Origin: Nonomuraea indica
GTDB lineage: Bacteria; Actinomycetota; Actinomycetes; Streptosporangiales; Streptosporangiaceae
Direction of reading: 5' to 3'
DNA: 64,000 bases
Assembly (NCBI RefSeq): GCF_002850745.1
Contig: NZ_KZ559474.1
Span: forward strand, 176,071-240,070
Made by a program: the position numbers and the translations under genes. The notes below the pieces were generated by a model. The model was not told where the DNA came from. It saw only the letters and a list, made by a program, of their open reading frames with translations, and searched no databases. Shown here in pieces: positions 8,522 through 16,459 of the stretch (the stretch's first letter is position 1; every line of letters starts with the position of its first letter).

Positions 8522-9130
8522 TCAACCCGGCTGACTCGTCACGTCAGCGAAGCGGGCCGCCACGTCCGTCCAGTTCACCAGGTCCCAGAGTTTGTGCACA
8601 TAGTCGGGGCGCACGTTGCGATACTGCAGGTAGTAAGCGTGTTCCCAGGCGTCGAAGACGAGCAGCGGCGTGGTGTTCGCGCCGACGTTGCCGTGGTGGT
8701 CGTAGACCTGCTCGACCATGAGGCGGCGGCCCAGCGGCTCCCAGGCCAGCACGCCCCATCCGGAGCCCTGCACGGACGCCGTCGCGGCGGTGAGCTGGTT
8801 CCGGAACGCCTCGAACGTGCCGAAGTGCTCGTCGATGGCGTCGGCGAGTGCCCCGTCGGGCCGGTCGCCGCCGTCGGGGGAGAGGTTCTGCCAGAAGATC
8901 GTGTGCAGCACGTGGCCGGACAGGTTGAAGGCGAAGGTCTTCTCCAGGCCGACGAGGTTGCCGAACTCGCCCCTGTCGCGGGCCTCGGCGAGCCGTTCCA
9001 GCGTGTCGTTGGCTCCCTTGACGTACGCGGCGTGGTGCTTGGCGTGATGGAGCTCCAGGATCTCGCCGGTGATGGCGGGCTCCAGGGCGGCGTAGTCGTA
9101 GGGCATGTCGGGAAGGGCGTACTGCCCCAT
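8522..9130 (-). CDS. sodF: Fe/Mn superoxide dismutase (streptomycete SodF type)
   Basis: Dismutates superoxide to O2 and H2O2 in the cytosol. 202 residues. Metal ligands fit His28 (LHHAKHH), His76 (HTIFW), Asp160 and His164 (DAWEHAYY). The segment VYDHHGN at the second-sphere glutamine position resembles mycobacterial and streptomycete iron enzymes, but metal choice cannot be fixed from sequence alone. The ATG has a strong AAGGAGG site. The 5' region carries a 17-bp element matching the Nur box and a -10-like TAATGT partly overlapping the region, so nickel-dependent repression is likely. Confidence 0.93.
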   Translation of the reverse strand: MGQYALPDMPYDYAALEPAITGEILELHHAKHHAAYVKGANDTLERLAEARDRGEFGNLVGLEKTFAFNLSGHVLHTIFWQNLSPDGGDRPDGALADAIDEHFGTFEAFRNQLTAATASVQGSGWGVLAWEPLGRRLMVEQVYDHHGNVGANTTPLLVFDAWEHAYYLQYRNVRPDYVHKLWDLVNWTDVAARFADVTSQPG

Positions 9131-9167
9131 GGGTCCTCCTTGGTGATCGCTACGCCTTGGGACATTA

Positions 9168-9184
9168 TTGCAACTAGGTCGCAA
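9168..9184 (-). promoter_or_regulatory. Nur-box-like operator upstream of the superoxide dismutase
   Basis: TTGCAA-CTAGG-TCGCAA. The Nur consensus I recall from Streptomyces is tTGCaa-N5-ttGCAA, so 11 of 12 arm bases match. On the minus strand it adjoins TAATGT (9162-9167), a plausible -10. A further arm TTGCGACCTAG (9196-9206) makes a perfect 11-bp inverted repeat with 9174-9184 (CTAGGTCGCAA), suggesting a second half-site. In S. coelicolor, Nur represses sodF when nickel is sufficient (established knowledge). The assignment here is by motif and gene context. Confidence 0.65.
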
Positions 9185-9244
9185 CTGCATCAGTCTTGCG
9201 ACCTAGGACCCGGTTGGACAGGATGGCGAGGGTCAGCCGGGTCC

Positions 9245-9284
9245 CATCGGCGCGGGCGGTCCGCCCGCGCCGATGCCCGTTTTT
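9245..9284 (+). terminator. Intrinsic terminator with no obvious plus-strand gene upstream
   Basis: A perfect 13-bp GC stem (CATCGGCGCGGGC / GCCCGCGCCGATG, loop GGTCC) at 9245-9275 is followed by TTTTT at 9280-9284. It reads as a terminator only on the plus strand, yet the nearest upstream gene (superoxide dismutase) points the other way. Confidence 0.7.
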
Positions 9285-9716
9285 GTATTACTCGTGCATC
9301 TTTGTGCTGTTCGCCGGATTTCGTGGCGCCGTTCTTCGTCGCGTACTGCGTCTCAATACGCGGACGACGAGGTTAAACGGGTGGCATGCTGGCGACAGAC
9401 GTTACTGACAGGAACTCTGGGGTTCGTCAGCGAGTTGTAAGGGTTGCGTAAGGGGGCGCGGGCAGAGTGAAGGTGCGAAAAGCGGCAGCCTCCCGACCGG
9501 CCGGAAAGTGTCGGTGCCGGTCGGCACGATGGGGGTATGCGCCAGCGACCATGACGGCTGTGGCTGGAAGGACGTGGTGAGGATGCGCCAGACCCGGATT
9601 CGGCCCAGGCCGCCCCGCAGGCCGGGTGGCGCGTCGCTCGACCTTCGCACGCCGTCGGGGCGTCAGTTGCCCTTTTGAGACTCCCACCACCAGGAGCGCC
9701 AGCTGAGAGGTGCACG
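9285..9716. other. Non-coding region with two hairpins before the DUF5999 gene
   Basis: No convincing gene. Two imperfect inverted repeats stand out: CTGAC-AG-GAAC/GTTC-GTCAG (9405-9430) and CCGACCGGC/GCCGGTCGG (9493-9524). They could be a structured 5' leader of the small DUF5999 gene. The region is less GC-rich than its surroundings around 9285-9450. It matches no riboswitch consensus I know. Confidence 0.35.
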
Positions 9717-9905
9717 ATGTGCAGACACGTTCCCCCTTGCCCCGCCGCCGACTCACCCGACCGCGAGGCCTCCCACGTGATCGCGGCCCATCCCGACCAG
9801 GGGTGGAGTCTGTTGTGCAACGGCATCGTGCTCTTCGACGACACCGGCCTGCTGCTCCCTGACGGCACCACGGTGGCCCCCCACCGCGCCCCCGTCGCCG
9901 TCTGA
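9717..9905 (+). CDS. DUF5999 small protein
   Basis: 62 residues starting MCRHVPPCPAADSPDREA, then HPDQGWSLLCNGIVLFDDTG and LLPDGTTVAPHR. This matches the small actinomycete family DUF5999 as I remember it; its function is unknown. The Cys/His pairs (C2, H4, C8, C31) could bind a metal, but there is no evidence for that. The ATG at 9717 follows GAGAGG by 6 nt. An in-frame upstream start (9675) lacks such a site and is outside the family's usual N-terminus. It stands alone, converging with the class I fumarase. Confidence 0.8.
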   Translation: MCRHVPPCPAADSPDREASHVIAAHPDQGWSLLCNGIVLFDDTGLLLPDGTTVAPHRAPVAV

Positions 9906-10092
9906 CCCCGCGACGACCGCGCCCGCCGCCCTCCACCGGTCCGGCGGCCGCCCGCCCGATCCCGCGCCCTGCCCCCCCGTCAGGGGCCGGCGTCGTTCCC
10001 CGCGACGCCGCACCGCGCGACCACGGCACGACCGGACGGCCGGGTGCGCACGCGGGCCCCGGCCGTGACGTCCAGGCTGAGCGGCCGACGCC

Positions 10093-11745
10093 TCAGCGGC
10101 GCCCGATGCTCAGCACCGGCCCCGTGCGGTCGGTGAAGAAGTCGTCACCCTTGTCGTCCACCACGATGAACGCCGGGAAGTCCTCGACCTCGATCTTCCA
10201 CACCGCCTCCATCCCCAGCTCCGGGTACTCCAGGACCTCCACCTTCTTGATGCAGTCCTGTGCCAGCCGCGCGGCGGGCCCGCCGATGGAGCCGAGGTAG
10301 AAGCCTCCGTACTTCTGGCAGGCGTCCGTCACCTGCTGCGACCGGTTGCCCTTGGCCAGCATGACCATCGAGCCGCCGGCCGCCTGGAAGCGCTCGACGT
10401 AGGAGTCCATGCGCCCGGCGGTCGTCGGGCCGAACGAGCCGGAGGCGTAGCCCTCGGGCGTCTTGGCCGGGCCGGCGTAGTAGACCGCGTGGTCCTTGAG
10501 GTACTGCGGCATCTCGCCGCCGTTGTCGAGCAGCTCGGCGATCTTGGCGTGCGCGATGTCACGGGCGACCACGAGCGGGCCGGTGAGGGACAGGCGCGTC
10601 TTGACGGGATACTTCGTCAGCTCGGCCAGGATCTCGGGCATGGGACGGTTGAGGTCGATCGTGACGACGTCCTCGGAGAGCTGCTCGGAGGTGGTCTCGG
10701 GCAGGAACCGGGCCGGGTCGGTCTCCAGCTGCTCCAGGAACACGCCCTCCGCCGTGATCTTCGCCAGCGCCTGGCGGTCGGCCGAGCAGGAGACGGCGAT
10801 GGCCACCGGGCAGGAGGCGCCGTGACGGGGGAGCCGGATGACGCGGACGTCATGGCAGAAGTACTTGCCGCCGAACTGGGCGCCGATGCCGAGCTTCTGG
10901 GTCAGCTCGAAGACCTTGGCCTCCAGCTCCAGGTCACGGAAGCCGTGCCCGGAGGGTGAGCCCTCGGTGGGGATGGAGTCGAGGTAGCGGGCGCTGGCGT
11001 ACTTGGCCGTCTTCAGGGCGTACTCGGCCGACGTGCCGCCGACGACGACCGCCAGGTGGTACGGCGGGCACGCCGCGGTGCCGAGGGAGCGGATCTTCTC
11101 CTCCAGGAAGGCCAGCATGCGCTTCTCGTTGAGCACCGCCTTGGTCTCCTGGTAGAGGAACGACTTGTTGGCCGACCCGCCGCCCTTGGCCATGAACAGC
11201 AGCTTGTACTCGTCGGCGTGGCCGTGGGGGTCCTCGGCGTACAGCTCGATCTGGGCCGGCAGGTTGCTGCCGGTGTTCTTCTCCTCCCACATGGTCAGCG
11301 GGGCCATCTGGGAGTAGCGCAGGTTGAGACGCGTGTAGGCGTCGTAGACGCCGCGCGAGACGTGCTCGGCGTCGCGCCCGTCGGTCAGCACGTGGCGGCC
11401 CCGCTTGCCCATGACGATGGCGGTGCCGGTGTCCTGGCACATCGGCAGCACGCCGCCGGCCGAGATGGAGGCGTTCTTCAGCAGGTCGAGCGCGACGAAC
11501 CGGTCGTTCCCGCTCGACTCGGGGTCATCGATGATCTTGCGCAGCTGCGCCAGGTGCGACGAGCGCAGATAGTGGGAGATGTCGTGCACGGCCGTCTCGG
11601 TGAGCAGGCGCAGCGCCTCGGGCTCGACCTCCAGGAACGTGCGGCCCGCCGCCTCGACCTTCCGCACCCCCTCCGACGTGATCAGCCGATACGTGGTCTC
11701 GTCGGCGCCCAGCGGGAGAAGGTCGGTGTAGTCGAACTCGGCCAT
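10093..11745 (-). CDS. Class I (iron-sulfur) fumarate hydratase
   Basis: [4Fe-4S]-dependent, oxygen-sensitive fumarase: fumarate to L-malate. 550 residues, fused alpha and beta regions as in FumA/FumB. Candidate cluster cysteines are in MCQDTGTA, AACPPYH and ASCPVAIAVSC. The C-terminal beta part contains TTAGRMDSYV and KGNRSQQVTDACQKYGG. Start chosen at 11745: AAAGGA is 5 nt upstream, whereas the ATG two codons earlier is too close to it. It is divergent from the MocR gene. It coexists with the class II enzyme at 3842-5245, a pair also typical of Streptomyces (from memory). Confidence 0.93.
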   Translation of the reverse strand: MAEFDYTDLLPLGADETTYRLITSEGVRKVEAAGRTFLEVEPEALRLLTETAVHDISHYLRSSHLAQLRKIIDDPESSGNDRFVALDLLKNASISAGGVLPMCQDTGTAIVMGKRGRHVLTDGRDAEHVSRGVYDAYTRLNLRYSQMAPLTMWEEKNTGSNLPAQIELYAEDPHGHADEYKLLFMAKGGGSANKSFLYQETKAVLNEKRMLAFLEEKIRSLGTAACPPYHLAVVVGGTSAEYALKTAKYASARYLDSIPTEGSPSGHGFRDLELEAKVFELTQKLGIGAQFGGKYFCHDVRVIRLPRHGASCPVAIAVSCSADRQALAKITAEGVFLEQLETDPARFLPETTSEQLSEDVVTIDLNRPMPEILAELTKYPVKTRLSLTGPLVVARDIAHAKIAELLDNGGEMPQYLKDHAVYYAGPAKTPEGYASGSFGPTTAGRMDSYVERFQAAGGSMVMLAKGNRSQQVTDACQKYGGFYLGSIGGPAARLAQDCIKKVEVLEYPELGMEAVWKIEVEDFPAFIVVDDKGDDFFTDRTGPVLSIGRR

Positions 11746-11944
11746 GCCCATCCTTTCGGTTTCCCAAAGGGTACGCCCCCGCGCCCGCGGGCCCGTACCG
11801 GCCGTCGGCCGGCGTGCCCACCAGGAACGTCGCGCTCTCCGCGCCCGCCACACCGTCGCCAGGAGAAATCCACACGGAAAGGGATGCTAGGAAGGCAATG
11901 GTTCCGGCGAACCGGCCGATCGCGTTGTGGTTGAGAGGACCGAC

Positions 11945-13336
11945 ATGGCCGAGCTGTACGTGCCGATAGATCACACGCGGGGCGGCATCGCGGGGCAGGT
12001 CGCCGCCGGGCTGCGCGAGGCCGTCCGCCGCGGGCGCCTGGAGCCGGGCCGCCGCCTGCCCGCGAGCCGCGACCTCGCCGCCGACCTGGGCGTGTCGCGC
12101 GGGGTGGTGGTGGAGGCCTACGAGCAGCTCGTGGCGGAGGGGTTCCTCGTCTCGCGCGTCGGGTCGGGCACCCACGTGGCGCCCGCCGCCGGGCGCGGCG
12201 CGGCCGCCTCCCCGCCGGCGCCGGCGCGGGCGGGCGGTGACGGGTCGTTCTACGGGCATCGCGCCACCTCGCCCGATCTCGGCCACTTCCCGAGGGAGCG
12301 CTGGCTCGCCTCGCTCAGGCACGCCGTGACGACCATCCCGTCCGACGCCTTCGACTACGGCGATCCGGGCGGCGTGCCCGAGCTCCGCGAGGAGCTGGCC
12401 GGCTACCTCAGGCGGGTGCGGGCCGCCGACGTCGACCCGGCCAACCTGGTGATCGTGGGCGGCGTGGCCCAGGGCCTCAGCCTGGTGCTCCGTGCTCTCG
12501 CCCAGCGGGCGGGCGGGCTGCCCCTGGCGGTGGAGGACCCGGGCAGCCACCGGCAGGCGCCCCTGCTGCGCCGCGCGGGCGCCCGCCTGCTGCCCGTCCC
12601 GGTCGACGGCGAGGGCATCGACGTGGCGGCCCTGCGGGACCGGCCGGCGCGGGCGGTGCTGGTCACCCCCGCCCACCAGTACCCGACGGGCGTCGTGCTC
12701 TCGCCGGGCAGGAGGGCGGCGCTCGTGGAGTGGGCCCAGGAGACCGGCGCGACCGTCCTGGAGGACGACTACGACGCCGAGTTCCGCTTCGACCGGGACC
12801 CGGTCGGCTGCCTGCAGGGCCTGGCGTCCGGCCACGTGGTCCTGTCGGGCAGCGTCAGCAAGGCCCTCGCGCCCGGCCTCCGGCTGGGCTGGGTGGCGGC
12901 GCCCGCCGAGCTGGGGGAGGCGGTGCGGCGGGCCAGGGGCGAGCTGGACCTCGGCTCCCCGGTGGTCGAGCAGTACGCGCTGGCCCACTTCCTGCGCACC
13001 GGCGGCTACGACAAGCACCTGCGCCAGATGCGCCGCGAGTACCGCCGCCGCAGGGACGCCCTGGTCGGCGCCCTGGCCGAGCACCTGCCGCAGATCCGGG
13101 TGCGCGGCATCGAGGCGGGCCTGCACGCCTACCTCGACCTGCCCGCCGGCTGGGACGAGAGCCGGACGGCCGACGCGGCGCGGGCCCTCGGCCTGGTCGT
13201 CGAGCCGGTCGGCCCCATGCGCCACGCGCCGGGCCGCCCCGCGGTGGTCGTCGGCTTCGCGCGGCTGCCGGCGCACCGCGCGGAGGAGGCCGTGGTCGGG
13301 CTAAAGGTCAGAATGTCAGGACAAAGTATTGACTGA
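11945..13336 (+). CDS. MocR-family regulator (GntR HTH fused to aminotransferase fold)
   Basis: 463 residues. An N-terminal GntR winged helix (about 12-75: LPASRDLAADLGVSRGVV, then GFLVSRVGSGTHV) is joined by an Ala/Pro linker to a fold-type I aminotransferase domain. PLP-site residues are visible: DDYD (274-277) and Lys306 in SGSVSKALAPGLRLGW. Such proteins usually bind PLP and act as regulators (PdxR, GabR) rather than as enzymes. ATG at 11945 follows GAGAGG. The natural target is unknown. Candidates are its own promoter or the Gfo/TIM-barrel pair 50 bp downstream. Confidence 0.88.
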   Translation: MAELYVPIDHTRGGIAGQVAAGLREAVRRGRLEPGRRLPASRDLAADLGVSRGVVVEAYEQLVAEGFLVSRVGSGTHVAPAAGRGAAASPPAPARAGGDGSFYGHRATSPDLGHFPRERWLASLRHAVTTIPSDAFDYGDPGGVPELREELAGYLRRVRAADVDPANLVIVGGVAQGLSLVLRALAQRAGGLPLAVEDPGSHRQAPLLRRAGARLLPVPVDGEGIDVAALRDRPARAVLVTPAHQYPTGVVLSPGRRAALVEWAQETGATVLEDDYDAEFRFDRDPVGCLQGLASGHVVLSGSVSKALAPGLRLGWVAAPAELGEAVRRARGELDLGSPVVEQYALAHFLRTGGYDKHLRQMRREYRRRRDALVGALAEHLPQIRVRGIEAGLHAYLDLPAGWDESRTADAARALGLVVEPVGPMRHAPGRPAVVVGFARLPAHRAEEAVVGLKVRMSGQSID

Positions 13337-13357
13337 GCGAGAGCGTCTCGCTTAGAA
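13329..13357 (+). promoter_or_regulatory. Promoter with a palindrome exactly between -35 and -10
   Basis: TTGACT (13329-13334), 17-bp spacer, TTAGAA (13352-13357). The spacer is almost filled by AGCGAGA-GCG-TCTCGCT (13336-13352), a perfect 7-bp inverted repeat. This is the classic arrangement for a repressor that blocks RNA polymerase. It lies immediately after the MocR stop and before the dehydrogenase gene. The repressor is not identified. Confidence 0.5.
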
Positions 13358-13385
13358 AGAAAGCCACCCCTTCGTTGGAGGCGTC

Positions 13386-14324
13386 GTGCGTGTCGGACTG
13401 CTGGGCCTGGGCCGGATCGGAGCGTTCCACGCGGCCACCCTGGCCGCCCACCCCCTGGTCGACGAGCTGGTCGTCGCCGACCCCGTGCGGACCTCGCCGC
13501 ACGGCCGGCCGGGCGACCCGTTCGACGCCGACGCCGTGGTCATCGCCACCCCGACCAGCACCCACGCCGAGCTGCTCGTCGAAGCCTGCCGCAGGGGCGT
13601 GCCCGCGTTCTGCGAGAAGCCCGCGGCGGTCGGCGTCAAGGAGACGCTGGAGGTGCTCGCGGCCAGCCGCGGCAACCGGGTGCGGATCGGCTTCCAGCGC
13701 AGGTTCGACGCCGGATACGTGCGCGCGGCCGCCGCGCTGCGTGACGGCGAGCTGGGCGAGCTGCACCGCGTCCACCTCGTCACCGCCGACCCCGCGCCGC
13801 CTCCCGCCGCCTACATCCCGCTGTCCGGCGGCATCTACCGCGACTGCCACATCCACGACTTCGACATCCTGCGCTGGGTGACCGGCCGCGAGGTGGACTG
13901 GGTGCACGCGGCGGGCGCCAACCGGGGCGCCGGCTTCTTCCGCGAGTCGGGCGACGTGGACAACAGCGCCGCCCTGCTCGGCCTCGACGACGGCACCCTC
14001 GTCACGCTGCAGGGCTCCCGCTACAACGGCGGCGGCTACGACGTGCGCATGGAGCTGGCCGGCACCGAGGGCACGCAGGTGGTCGGCCTCGGCCCGCGCG
14101 CCCCGCTGCGCTCGGCCGAGGGCCTGCAGCCACCGGGAGAGCCGTGGCCCGACTTCGTGACCCGTTTCCAGCAGGCGTACGTGGACGAGATCGACGGCTT
14201 CCTGCGCGACGACCCGCGCCTGTGCTCGGTCGAGGAGGCGCTGGCCGCGCTGTACGTCGCCGAGGCCGCCGAGCTGTCGCGCCGCGAGGGCCGTCCCGTC
14301 CAGGTGGCGGAGGTGCGGGCATGA
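13386..14324 (+). CDS. Gfo/Idh/MocA-family oxidoreductase (inositol 2-dehydrogenase-like)
   Basis: NAD(P)-dependent oxidation of a cyclic polyol or sugar. 312 residues. N-terminal Rossmann motif GLGRIG (7-12), EKP (77-79) with the family lysine, and DCHIHDFDIL (153-162), whose Asp/His pattern is typical of myo-inositol dehydrogenases. Start is GTG 13386 behind TTGGAGG. The stop overlaps the start of the next gene (ATGA), whose product is an inosose-dehydratase-like TIM barrel. The pair therefore probably performs consecutive steps of inositol or sugar-acid breakdown. The exact substrate is uncertain. Confidence 0.85.
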   Translation: MRVGLLGLGRIGAFHAATLAAHPLVDELVVADPVRTSPHGRPGDPFDADAVVIATPTSTHAELLVEACRRGVPAFCEKPAAVGVKETLEVLAASRGNRVRIGFQRRFDAGYVRAAAALRDGELGELHRVHLVTADPAPPPAAYIPLSGGIYRDCHIHDFDILRWVTGREVDWVHAAGANRGAGFFRESGDVDNSAALLGLDDGTLVTLQGSRYNGGGYDVRMELAGTEGTQVVGLGPRAPLRSAEGLQPPGEPWPDFVTRFQQAYVDEIDGFLRDDPRLCSVEEALAALYVAEAAELSRREGRPVQVAEVRA

Positions 14325-15133
14325 GGCTGGCCGGAGCGCCCATCTCCTGGGGCGTGTGCGAGGTCCCCGGCTGGGGCCACCAGCTCCCGCCGGAACGGGT
14401 GCTGGGCGAGATGCGCGAGCTGGGTCTCACCGCCACCGAGCTGGGCCCCGAAGGGTTCCTGACACCCGCGCTCATCGCGTCGTACGGGATGCGCGCCGTG
14501 GGCGCCTTCGTGCCCGTCGTCCTGCACGATCCCGGCCACGACCCGCTGCCCCGCATCCCGCCGGTCGAGGGCATGCTCGTGCTGGCCGCGGCCACCGGCC
14601 GGGACGGCTACGACGAGCGCCCCGACCTGGACGAGACCGGCTGGGCCACCCTGCTGGCCAACCTCGACCGGATCGCCGCCGAACACGGCCCGGACGTCGC
14701 GCTGCACCCGCATGTCGGCACCATGGTCGAGACCCGTGACGAGGTGAGCAGGGTGCTCGACGGCAGCACGGTCCCGCTCTGCCTGGACACCGGCCACCTG
14801 CTGATCGGCGGCACCGACCCGGCCGAGCTGGTGCGCCGGGCGGCCGGCCGGGTGTCGCACGTCCACCTCAAGGACGTCGACGCGCGGCTCGCCGCGCGCG
14901 TCTCCAGCGGGGAGCTGACCTACACGCAGGCCGTGCGCGCGGGCGTCTACCGCCCGCTCGGGCAGGGCGACGTGGACATCGCCGGCATCGTGGCCGGCCT
15001 CGACGCGAGCGGCTACCGGGGCTGGTACGTCATGGAGCAGGACGTCGTCCTCGCCGGCCCCGGCGACCGTCCCGCCGACGACGTCCGGCGCAGCCTCGCC
15101 TACCTGCGCTCCCTTGCCCAGCGACGCGCCTAG
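14321..15133 (+). CDS. TIM-barrel sugar isomerase/epimerase (inosose dehydratase-like)
   Basis: 270 residues of the xylose-isomerase-like (AP endonuclease 2) fold. Seen: APISWGVCEVPGWG at the N-terminus, TELGPEGF, LHPHVGTMVE, CLDTGHLLIGG, HVHLKDVD and the C-terminal GWYVMEQD. The acid and histidine ligands are in the order expected for the metal site. N-terminal PISWGV and LGPEGF are shared with IolE (2-keto-myo-inositol dehydratase) as I recall it. It is translationally coupled (ATGA) to the dehydrogenase. Next gene is convergent. The 80 bp after the stop are a low-complexity GC-rich stretch. Confidence 0.8.
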   Translation: MRLAGAPISWGVCEVPGWGHQLPPERVLGEMRELGLTATELGPEGFLTPALIASYGMRAVGAFVPVVLHDPGHDPLPRIPPVEGMLVLAAATGRDGYDERPDLDETGWATLLANLDRIAAEHGPDVALHPHVGTMVETRDEVSRVLDGSTVPLCLDTGHLLIGGTDPAELVRRAAGRVSHVHLKDVDARLAARVSSGELTYTQAVRAGVYRPLGQGDVDIAGIVAGLDASGYRGWYVMEQDVVLAGPGDRPADDVRRSLAYLRSLAQRRA

Positions 15134-15215
15134 CGACACGCCCAGCGGCGCCCCCCCGCGCACCCCCGCGCACCCCGCGACGCACCCGGCGATGCACCCC
15201 GGCCGCGCCCGGCTG

Positions 15216-16382
15216 CTAGCCGCGCGCGGTGGCCCCGCCCCTGACCGCCGGCTCGAAGCCCCTGGCGAGCACCACGATGACCGCCGCCAGCACGAGCGGC
15301 GCCCCGAAGGCCACCCGCATGTCGGTGGCGTCCGCGATGCCGCCGACCAGCGCCGCCCCGACGATGAAGCCGACGTAGTTGAACAGGTTGACCCGCGCGA
15401 CGGCCACGCCCGTGCCCGCCGGGTCCAGCCGCCCCGCGGCCGAGAACGACTGCGGGGCCACCACCGCCAGGCCCATCCCGGTCAGCCCGAACGCGACGAC
15501 GGTCAGCGGCAGGTTCGGGGCGAGCACCACGCCGAGGAACCCCAGCGTCGCGATGGCGCCGCCGATCCGCACGATCGCGGCCGGCCCGTACCTGCGGACC
15601 GCGACGTCGCCGCCCAGCCGGATGACCAGCGTCGCCCCCTGGTAGGCGGCGTAGGCGAGCGGCACCACGGCCGGGCCCGCCGCCATGACGTCCTGCATGA
15701 AGACGGTGCTGAAGTTCGACACCGCGGCGTCGCCGACGTACAGGAAGGCCATCGCCAGGCAGAGCGGCATGATGGGCCGCCACGGCTGGCGGCCGGTGAC
15801 CGGAAGCGTCGACTCGGTCTTCTCCTCCTGGAGCGTGCACAGCCTCGGGCCGGCGTACAGGGAGGCCGCCACCGCCAGCGCCATCGGCACTCCCATGATC
15901 ACGACCAGGTCGAGCGAGGCCGCCCACGACGCCCACAGCGCCCCGGCCAGGCTGAACACGCTCCACATGCTGTGGAAGCCGTTGAGCACGGCCCGGCCGT
16001 ACCTGCGCTCGACCGCCACGCCCTGCATGTTGATGCCCGCGTCCACCGCGCCCACCGCCAGGCCGAACAGCAGGAGCGCGACGAGGAGCACCGGCACGTC
16101 CGGGGCGACCCCCGCGAGCATGACCGCCGCCGCGACGACGGGCTGGGCGACCCGCAGCATGAGCTTGCTGCCCCTGCGATGGGCGAACGAGCCCGCCGCC
16201 AGGCTGCCCACCCCGGCGAAGACGGGCACGACGAGCAGCAGCAGCGTGAGCGAGCCCTCGTCGAGACGGTGCCTGTCCTGCAGGGTCGCGGTCTGGACGA
16301 GCAGGGTCGCGAACGACAGGCCCTGCACGGCGTAGGCGACGAACGTGGCGATGCGTGCCTGGCGGTCGCGGGGGGACGACAC
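15216..16382 (-). CDS. MFS transporter
   Basis: 388 residues with about 12 hydrophobic segments split by a central charged loop near residue 190 (LCTLQEEKTE). The cytoplasmic loop between helices 2 and 3 reads AHRRGSKLMLR, the MFS motif A region. The start is GTG at 16382 with GGAGG 5 nt upstream. It converges with the dehydrogenase/TIM-barrel pair, so it may move the same polyol or be an exporter. Nothing in the sequence fixes the substrate. Confidence 0.85.
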   Translation of the reverse strand: MSSPRDRQARIATFVAYAVQGLSFATLLVQTATLQDRHRLDEGSLTLLLLVVPVFAGVGSLAAGSFAHRRGSKLMLRVAQPVVAAAVMLAGVAPDVPVLLVALLLFGLAVGAVDAGINMQGVAVERRYGRAVLNGFHSMWSVFSLAGALWASWAASLDLVVIMGVPMALAVAASLYAGPRLCTLQEEKTESTLPVTGRQPWRPIMPLCLAMAFLYVGDAAVSNFSTVFMQDVMAAGPAVVPLAYAAYQGATLVIRLGGDVAVRRYGPAAIVRIGGAIATLGFLGVVLAPNLPLTVVAFGLTGMGLAVVAPQSFSAAGRLDPAGTGVAVARVNLFNYVGFIVGAALVGGIADATDMRVAFGAPLVLAAVIVVLARGFEPAVRGGATARG

Positions 16383-16459
16383 GGAGGCCTCCAGTGGGGG
16401 GGTGCAGAAAGGTGAGGCGCGGTCAGGTTAGTGCGTCGGCTGGTCCCCCCGCCAGGCGT

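Noticed and set aside
9196..9408. Small plus-strand frame upstream of the DUF5999 gene
   Set aside because: It runs straight through a strong terminator and encodes an Arg-rich peptide with no ribosome-binding site.
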